Under the pieces are notes generated by a model. That model made no database searches and was not told the DNA's origin. It saw nothing but the letters and a program-made list of their open reading frames with translations. Of a stretch of 64,000 nucleotides of DNA, positions 57,892 through 64,000 are shown piece by piece. Both the position numbers and the translations under genes were made by a program. Source of the stretch: Clonostachys chloroleuca (taxonomy: Eukaryota > Ascomycota > Sordariomycetes > Hypocreales > Bionectriaceae); assembly GCA_037952775.1 (NCBI GenBank), contig JBANAY010000003.1, forward strand, positions 37,262,001 through 37,326,000, given 5' to 3'. Positions within the stretch are counted from its first letter, which is position 1; each line of letters opens with the position of its first letter.

Positions 57892-58803
57892 TCAGCATTC
57901 AAAAACTAAAGGCTTCTCTCCTCTCAGCGAGCGCGACTTGTTGTTAGCCTCAAGAATGTCATTACATCCCTTGATGGACCATCCCCACTTCCTCACAAAT
58001 CCTTCTGATAGCTCCCAACCATTGAAGTCCCAGGGAGGCGACCAAACAATGATGCCACGCCGCTCGCACTTCGCGGCAAATTCTCCCCTGGAACAGACCT
58101 CCCAACGTATCGGAACACAGATCGCACTCATTCAATCTACCTTCGGCTTGTATGAAATTGTCCCTCCATCTTGGACGTGGGAAGATATCAATCCAACCGC
58201 TATGCGGAATTATTGATTGGGTTTTGGTAGGGTGTAAACTTGCGGGAAGCTTTTGACTGTTAGCTAACGCGGGGAGGACACGCAATATTCCAGGCGTGTA
58301 ATTATAAGATATCCCATCGGGTTCTAGAGCTGAGAGTAGACGTTTATTGAGGATCACAGCACGCATGACGTTGAATTGAATCAGTTATCATTAGATGGTC
58401 AGACGATAGAGGGAAGATGATTCCGACGGAGTTTTGTCTTATAACCGGCGAAGTGTTCTCGTAATTCAGCGCTTTGGCTTGGGATTCTGGTAGATAGAAG
58501 ACTTTCTGGCGTTGATCGTCCCAACAAGCTACAAGGCATTCTTGTTGGGATATCTTAGCTCCTTCAAGTGCTTTTCGGCGCCCTGAAGAGGGTCAGCATA
58601 GAAGTCAAATGGATATTGCCTCCAGGGTTTGTCGGGACGTACGATACGCTCTCATGTTTAGCCTCGTCTGCCTTTTGCGTCGAGCGGCTGGATCCGAAAG
58701 GCCTGCCAATTATCATCTGTATCATTCGCCTAAAATAGTGAGCTGCATGGCAATAATTACTTCCACAGTAAGATGGTAAGCATACCTCAACAAGCTGCTG
58801 CAT
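57892..58803 (-). pseudogene. bZIP transcription factor with DUF3425 C-terminus, interrupted by three one-base indels
   Basis: Exons on the minus strand are 58803-58786, 58729-58643 and 58582-57892; intron 2 has a GCTGAC branch site. The second junction creates a textbook basic region, RRKRQTRLNMRAYRRRK, preceded by GLSDPAA. The third exon reads as DUF3425: PLSSDHLM, LIQFNVMRAVILNKRLL, LHPTKTQS, HSGWIDIFPRPRWRDN, then WSPPWDFNGWELSEGFVRKWGWSIKGC. Three slips break the frame: one base short at 58702-58703, one extra at 58385-58386 and one extra in the C-run 58085-58088 (plus-strand positions). Otherwise there is no stop and the motifs are well kept. It would encode roughly 280 residues binding DNA as a dimer. 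It is either a recent pseudogene or an intact gene with consensus errors. Confidence 0.75.
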
Positions 58804-59552
58804 TGGAGAGAGTGGAACGAACCCTCTGGTTACAGGGTGTGAGACTTTTTTTTTTCATGTTTTCAAGGGTCTATCCGGGTCAATGAAGCTACTAGATCTT
58901 AGGAAATAGCTCGGTTTCACGATATTCACAAGCCATTCAATGTCGGATGGACTTTCGCATACGATACGAGCAGAGGAACCGGAGCTAAGACCGGACTTAG
59001 CAGGCTCCGAAGTCCGCCCAGGAACTTGTCAGATGAACTGTCTACCGATCGCGCTCTGGAACCAGGTATAATCCCAGTCATTCTGTAGAAATACAGGCTG
59101 TTTGAAGATTAGCGTCATGCAGTCTGCTCACATCGAAATCAGGCTTAATTGCTGTGCTCCCTATCACAGTTCTTTAAACATAGGTGAAGGTATCCGCCTT
59201 TTTTGCAAGGGGTAGATTCTGACTAGCGGGAGAGCTAGCATATAAATGGTTTCGTATAAAATGGAAGTGTATTATGATACCTTCCTATACGTCGAGCCTA
59301 GGATGACACTATAATTCAGTAGAGAATGTGCAGTGAACTGCGTAAGCGGGTAGTGTTAGAGTCTGTGAAGTCAAGACGTATGAACTAAGCCCACCCACAT
59401 AGCAGTTATATTGTTATTATCCAAGTAGTTATCTTTTAAGGGGAGACACTAAGGTGCATGGAGAGAAAATCCGGACAATTGAATCATGTTTTTAATTAAT
59501 TAGTAAATATTATTTTATCCTGATTCTCTGAGTCTATTGTTGAACAATATAT
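58804..59552. other. Intergenic region upstream of the bZIP gene
   Basis: About 750 bp containing the bZIP promoter and the 3' flank of the adhesin gene. It has a T-run at about 58845-58855 and becomes AT-rich after 59390. No coding frame is supported. Confidence 0.5.
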
Positions 59553-62500
59553 CTATAAATAGGAAAAACGGAAAACGACTTTCAATAGATCATGCCGGCA
59601 TAGCGCATTCAGGGGGTAGATAGGGTTGGTGCTTGAAGTAGCTTGCCCAGCCACAGTGAGGGTGAGTTTCGCGGTCGTGCCCGAAGCCTTTCCAAAAACA
59701 ACACGGATTGGGTAATATTGACCTGCAACCACCGCCTTGGTGAAACTACCAGCACCGGCCAGATTCCTGCCAGCCGTGGAAGCTGTTGGAAGACCCGTCT
59801 TGCAGTCATAGGCGTAGGCATGGCCCCAGTAAACAGAAGCGGTGTCATCGACTGTGCTGATTGCAACCGCAACGTTACCAGTTGTGGTAGCCTTATAGAG
59901 GCCACTCCAAACAGCGGTGAAGTTGTTGAGGTTGACATTGAGACCGCCAATGCTGGCGCTCCAGTTCGGGTAGTATCTCTGGCCACTGATTGTAGTGTAT
60001 GTGCCAGACGCGGTGCTCGCGAAGTTGGTGGTATTTGTGTAAGTTGAGCCCAAAGGAGAGAGTTTTTCGGATATATAGTAGTAGTCAGACTTACCACCAG
60101 TACCGGTGTAGCCATAACCGGTGTAGAAGGTGTTGGCGTAGATATCCATGTCCCAGCCAAGCGCCTTGCAGCCAGTCCTGATGGTCGAGCAGGAAGAGCC
60201 TGTGGTTGATGCCAGGTATGACTGAGTGCTAGTCGATGACGAGCTAAAGGTCGTGCTGGGAGCAGCAGCAGTCGACGCCGCACTAGACGTCATGACAGCG
60301 GCTGTAGTAGAGCTGGCAGATGAACTGGTTGAGGTAGTGCTGAGAATAGCAGTAGTTGAGCTGGACGATGAGCTGGTGCTGACAGCCGTAGAGCTGAGCG
60401 TGGTTGTGCTAGCAACAACAGTGGAGCTTGAAGAAGAAGAGCTAGACGACGAGCTAGATGAAGTAATGCTAGCAACAGTAGAGCTTGAAGGAGTGCTAGA
60501 TGAAGTGGTGCTGGCAGCTGGCTCAGAGGACGAGCTGGGCGAAGTAGTGCTAACAGCAGTAGAGCTTGAAGAAGAGCTGGATGAAGTGGTACCAGCAGCA
60601 GTGGAGTCTGAGGACGTGCTAGATGGGGTGGTGCTAGCAGCAGGCCCAGAGGACGAGCTGGGCGAGGTAGTGCTAGCGGCAGTCTCCGAGCTTGAGATTG
60701 TGCTGGCGACAGTTTCAGAAACCGAGCTAGAGGTCGTGCCCGCAACCAAGGCAGCGAATGAAGCTGTCTCCGAGCTAGAGATAGTGGCTGCGGCTGTCGA
60801 TGGAGTTGTGGTATCGGCACAAGCCGATCTGGGTGTGTAGAGGAATACAGTCGAACTCTTCACTGCAGAGGCGGCAGTGCAACCACCCCATGGATAAGTG
60901 AATGTGGTGGTTCCATCTGGACCAGGAGCTATCGAAGAGGACGAGGTAGAGCTGGGAGTAGCAGTAGGCTCACAGTAGTCCTCGGTAGTAGACAGAGGAG
61001 TGACTGAAGGTGTGGGAATTGCACTATCAGTCGAGGACACGGGTGTCTCGGAAGGGGGAGTGCTGAAGATGTCAGTGCTAGAAGCAGGTGTGGCAAAGGC
61101 ATCTGTAGAAGCAGGAGTACTAGTGGCATCCATAGTAGAAACCGGGGTATTGGAGGCATCTGTAGAAGCAGGAGTACTAGAGGCAGCTGAAGAAACCGGA
61201 GTACTAGAGGCATCTGAAGAGGCAGGAGTACTAAAGATATCTGTAGAAGCCAGAGTGCTAGAGATATCTGAAGAAATCGGGGTGCTAGAGATATCTATAG
61301 AGGCGGGAGTACTAAAGATATCTGAAGAAACCGGGGTACTAGGGATATCTGAAGAAACTGGGGTACTAGAGACATCTATTGAAGCAGGAGTGCTCGAAAC
61401 ATCTGTCGAAACAGGAGTGCTTGAGTTGTCTGAAGTAGAGGCAGGAGTACTAGAGGCAGCTGAAGATGCGGGAGTACTAGGGATATCTGAAGTAGAAGCA
61501 GGAGCACTAGATGCGGGGGTACTAGAGTCGTCTGTAGAAGCAGGAGTGCTAGAGGCAGCTGAAGATGTCGGGGTACTGGAGACATCTGTCGAAGCAGCAG
61601 CACTAGATACAGGGGTACTAGAGACATCTATAGAGACAGGAGTGCTCGAGATATCTGAGGTAGAAGCTGGAGTGCTGCTAGAGATATCTGTAGTGGCAGC
61701 AGGAGTGTTGCTGGAGACATCTGTAGTGGAAGCCGGAGTGCTAGAGGCATCGGTGCTTAAAGCAGAAGTGCTTGAGACATCCGTGCTAGAAGCAGGGGTA
61801 CTAGAAACAGCTGCGCTTGAAGGTGTGCTTGAAATATCCGAGGTAGAGGCCGGGGTGCTAGAAGCAGCTAGGTTCTCAGAAGGAGTAGTGCTCAAGGCGG
61901 TACTGGAGATATCAGTACTAGAAGGCGTGCTAGCAATATCCGTGTTCGAAGTAGAAGTGCTTAAGCCATCTGAAGTAGAACTAGGGGTACTAGAAGCAAT
62001 AGTGCTTGAAACGTCCGATCTAGAAGCTGGGGTGCTAGAAGCAGCCAGATTCTCAGAAGAGATAGTGCTCAAGGCAGTAGTAGAGACATCGGTGCTTGAA
62101 GGTGTAGTGAAAACATCGGTGCTTGAAGCAGTACTGGAAACACTACTGGAAGCAGGGGTGCTGGAAACCTCCGTGCTGGAAGCGATGCTAGACACATCGG
62201 TACTTGAGGCAAGAGTGCTTGAGACATCGCTGCTTGAAGGTGTACTAGAAGCAGACGTGCTAGATATTTCGGTGCTTGAGGGAGTACTTGAAACAGCGGT
62301 ACTTGAAGGGGTGCTAGAAACATCTGTGCTTGAGGCCGTGCTGGAAATATCAGTACTAGAAGCAGGAGTGCTGGAGACGTTGCTACTTGAAGCAGTACTA
62401 GCAGCTGTGGTAGAGGCAGCGGGTGTGGTAGTAGCTAGGTCCTCAGAAACAGTAGTGCTCGAGGCGGCGGCGCTAGAAGAAGGCGACGTAGATGCAGCAG

Positions 62501-63467
62501 CAGTGGAAGACGTTGACTGGGCAGCAGTGGATGAAGTGGACTGAGCAGCTGTAGAAGACGCCGACTGGGCAGCAGTAGAAGAAGTTGACTGAGCCGCAGT
62601 GGAGGAAGTCGATTGGGCAGCAGTAGATGAAGTCGACTGAGCTGCAGTGGACGAAGTCGATTGAGCAGCTGTAGAGGAGGTTGACTGAACAGCGCTCGAC
62701 GAAGTAGACTGAGCAGCGGAGGTTGTGCTGGCGTTACTGACAGTGCTCGCTGGTGCGCTGGTGGTGGCCGCCACGCTCGTTGTGGTAGCGGGACAGACCG
62801 TCCTAGGCGAGTAGAGGTAGACCGTCTTGGGTCCATTGGGGATGGTGGTGGTAGACGTCGATATCGTGCAAGAGGCATAAGGGACAGTGACGGTCCTAGT
62901 CGTGGTCGGGCAGACGGTCCTAGGGGTGTAAATCACCTGCGTAGTAGTGATGGTGTTGGTACTACGGAGGGTGCTACTACTAGTACAGCTAGTCCAGGCG
63001 GAGCGAACTGTGGTGGTGGTCGGCGTCGGACACACAGTCCTCGGCGTGTAGACAATCTCGGTTGTGGTCCAAGCATTGGCAGTTCGGGTAGAAGTCGACG
63101 AGGTGCAGCTAGTCCAGGCCTGTTTGACAGTTGTGGTGGTGGGAGTGCAGGTGGTCCTGGGGACGTAGACCAACTCGGTTGTCGTCCATGTGTTGATGGG
63201 GCGGGTCACTGTGGTAGTGGTGCAGCCAGTCCACTTCTGAGTGACGGTGGACGTGACAGGGACACACTGGGTTCTGGGAGTGTATACAGCGAGGGTAGTT
63301 GGCCTTGAGCCGCGGGTCTGGGTAGTGGTCATGCAACCGGTCCAGGCATATGTGATGGTGGTGGTACGACCGGCACGGGCCTCGAGGGTCACGGCCTCAG
63401 CGGCAGAAGCAATGGCAAAGCGAGCGAATGCGAAGAAAACAAGTAGCGAGAGGCATGATTGCAACAT
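59553..63467 (-). CDS. Large mucin-like secreted adhesin with C-terminal GLEYA-type domain
   Basis: An intronless minus-strand gene of 1304 residues. A signal peptide (about 1-21) is followed by five tandem modules of about 38-42 residues, each with TTTxT...W..C and ending in YTPRTxCP. Next come octapeptides of the AAQSTSST type, then a very long Ser/Thr/Pro/Ala region built of SSTPASTDV-like units, which would be heavily O-mannosylated and extended. One more copy of the N-terminal module (TTTFTYPWGGC...LYTPRSAC) is embedded near residue 860. The last 210 residues form a GLEYA/PA14-like ligand-binding domain (GWDMDIYANTFYTGYGY, WSGLYKATTTGNVAVAIS, DDTASVYWGHAYAYDC). No C-terminal GPI-attachment signal is visible. 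Such proteins mediate attachment to host or fungal surfaces. Confidence 0.88.
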   Translation of the reverse strand: MLQSCLSLLVFFAFARFAIASAAEAVTLEARAGRTTTITYAWTGCMTTTQTRGSRPTTLAVYTPRTQCVPVTSTVTQKWTGCTTTTVTRPINTWTTTELVYVPRTTCTPTTTTVKQAWTSCTSSTSTRTANAWTTTEIVYTPRTVCPTPTTTTVRSAWTSCTSSSTLRSTNTITTTQVIYTPRTVCPTTTRTVTVPYASCTISTSTTTIPNGPKTVYLYSPRTVCPATTTSVAATTSAPASTVSNASTTSAAQSTSSSAVQSTSSTAAQSTSSTAAQSTSSTAAQSTSSTAAQSTSSTAAQSASSTAAQSTSSTAAQSTSSTAAASTSPSSSAAASSTTVSEDLATTTPAASTTAASTASSSNVSSTPASSTDISSTASSTDVSSTPSSTAVSSTPSSTEISSTSASSTPSSSDVSSTLASSTDVSSIASSTEVSSTPASSSVSSTASSTDVFTTPSSTDVSTTALSTISSENLAASSTPASRSDVSSTIASSTPSSTSDGLSTSTSNTDIASTPSSTDISSTALSTTPSENLAASSTPASTSDISSTPSSAAVSSTPASSTDVSSTSALSTDASSTPASTTDVSSNTPAATTDISSSTPASTSDISSTPVSIDVSSTPVSSAAASTDVSSTPTSSAASSTPASTDDSSTPASSAPASTSDIPSTPASSAASSTPASTSDNSSTPVSTDVSSTPASIDVSSTPVSSDIPSTPVSSDIFSTPASIDISSTPISSDISSTLASTDIFSTPASSDASSTPVSSAASSTPASTDASNTPVSTMDATSTPASTDAFATPASSTDIFSTPPSETPVSSTDSAIPTPSVTPLSTTEDYCEPTATPSSTSSSSIAPGPDGTTTFTYPWGGCTAASAVKSSTVFLYTPRSACADTTTPSTAAATISSSETASFAALVAGTTSSSVSETVASTISSSETAASTTSPSSSSGPAASTTPSSTSSDSTAAGTTSSSSSSSSTAVSTTSPSSSSEPAASTTSSSTPSSSTVASITSSSSSSSSSSSSSTVVASTTTLSSTAVSTSSSSSSTTAILSTTSTSSSASSTTAAVMTSSAASTAAAPSTTFSSSSTSTQSYLASTTGSSCSTIRTGCKALGWDMDIYANTFYTGYGYTGTGGKSDYYYISEKLSPLGSTYTNTTNFASTASGTYTTISGQRYYPNWSASIGGLNVNLNNFTAVWSGLYKATTTGNVAVAISTVDDTASVYWGHAYAYDCKTGLPTASTAGRNLAGAGSFTKAVVAGQYYPIRVVFGKASGTTAKLTLTVAGQATSSTNPIYPLNALCRHDLLKVVFRFSYL
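61040..62725. repeat. Degenerate coding repeats of the adhesin stalk
   Basis: Two repeat types lie inside the adhesin gene. At about 62511-62725, 24-bp units encode AAQSTSST octapeptides, about nine copies with third-position differences. At about 61040-62440, degenerate units of about 24-30 bp encode SSTPAS(S)TD(V/I)-like peptides. Copy number is likely to vary between strains and could be wrong in a short-read assembly. Confidence 0.8.
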
Positions 63468-64000
63468 GGTGAAAAGCCCGCTTGACCTCGAGGGGTCAGG
63501 TTACAATTCCAAAGGTGAGGATTGGTCTTGTTCGGGCCGCTGTGAGGCTGTTGATTGTGAGCTTGGGATAGCAAAATCACAAAGGCATATGTCTGAGTCG
63601 GGGAGACAGGCATCTTGTAGGCCACGGACAGAGGCTCGCCTGGCGCGCGGCCTTGGATCTGGGCTGTTCCAGCCGCTGTGAGCTGGCAGCCGCTATTGTG
63701 AAGCTGGAGAGGAAGCTTGGATCCAGGACGGTTCGGGAGCCACGCGATCGGACATCGTTAGTCCAAGGCACCAGGGGACAGGCTAGAAGTCCAGCTAAAC
63801 GACGCTAGCGGTTCATCTATTGCTGTGGCGGCCGGTCCAGGGACCCGTCCGATCTCCCAGGAACCGCCCAGGCGGCGTCCTTTCTGCAGTCTGGAGCCCA
63901 AGGGTAGAACTCCAGGCCCGATCCATCGACCAGGGTACCGGCACGTTCTCGCGGGGACATCTCTTGGCGAGTGATGTGAGCCCAGGCCATACACATGGAA
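63468..64000. other. Upstream region of the adhesin gene to the window edge
   Basis: The last 533 bp should contain the adhesin leader and part of its promoter. A minus-strand frame at 63758-63994 runs close to the edge but has no recognisable content, so I do not call it. Confidence 0.5.

Noticed and set aside
50830..58803. Secondary-metabolite cluster around the desaturase, NmrA-like and bZIP genes
   Set aside because: No polyketide synthase, peptide synthetase, terpene synthase or P450 is present, and the genes lie several kilobases apart.
60226..60840. Second plus-strand frame of 204 codons antisense to the adhesin
   Set aside because: Same cause as above: low-complexity antisense of Ser/Thr-rich repeats.
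61000..62544. Plus-strand open frame of 514 codons rich in Val/Leu/Glu (VLETSVEAGVLE-like)
   Set aside because: It is the exact antisense of the repetitive adhesin stalk; the repeated sense codons leave a stop-free antisense frame. The minus strand has a signal peptide and a known C-terminal domain.

Overview
The window is nuclear DNA of a filamentous ascomycete, most likely a Sordariomycete. The protein genes are interrupted by short introns of about 54-130 nt with GT...AG ends and CTAAC/CTGAC-type branch sites. The protein set is typical of such fungi: a cytosolic chaperonin subunit, eIF3b, IRE1, a HEL2-type ubiquitin ligase, an oleate-desaturase-type enzyme, PTH11/SAT4-type membrane proteins, a GLEYA adhesin and a DUF3425 bZIP factor. 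I cannot name the species from the sequence.

The left 32 kb is a conserved, fairly gene-dense core: the end of a disordered coiled-coil protein (3-817), a Golgi-type family 31 glycosyltransferase (3616-5148), a membrane-anchored DUF3445 protein (5640-7074), a DEK_C/SWIB chromatin protein (8557-9679), HEL2/ZNF598 (11692-14208), IRE1 on the minus strand (14855-18614), eIF3b on the minus strand (20367-22731) sharing a divergent promoter with CCT2 (23296-25063), an unidentified lysine-rich nuclear-type protein (25804-27603) and a TBC-domain protein (30061-32286). IRE1 (unfolded protein response), HEL2 (collided ribosomes), eIF3b (initiation) and CCT2 (folding) all serve protein synthesis and quality control, but nothing shows they are co-regulated beyond the eIF3b/CCT2 divergent pair.

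From about 32.3 kb the window becomes gene-poor: an 18-C homopolymer, a fragment of a PTH11/SAT4-like gene, and the second copy of a small inverted-repeat element. Then come a succinate-semialdehyde dehydrogenase-like gene (38354-39953), an intact PTH11/SAT4-like gene (40415-41982), a transposase-derived gene without its first catalytic aspartate (43488-44600), and an unrecognised gene with an acidic/basic tail (45628-47814).

The right end holds a fatty-acid desaturase (50830-52340), an NmrA-like reductase (53801-54887), a small cysteine-rich secreted protein (56057-56691), a frameshifted DUF3425 bZIP factor (57892-58803) and a 1304-residue mucin-like GLEYA adhesin (59553-63467).

Two signals stand out. 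First, a small non-autonomous element family (copies at 7429-7651 and 36517-36735) has terminal inverted repeats beginning CAAGTGGGTGAAATAA; the better copy is flanked by a perfect 5-bp duplication. Second, single-base indels, mostly in short homopolymers, interrupt five otherwise coherent genes, including the housekeeping genes eIF3b and SSADH. This points to consensus errors in the assembly rather than real gene loss, though the bZIP gene with three indels could be a true pseudogene. No tRNA, rRNA or CRISPR array was found.
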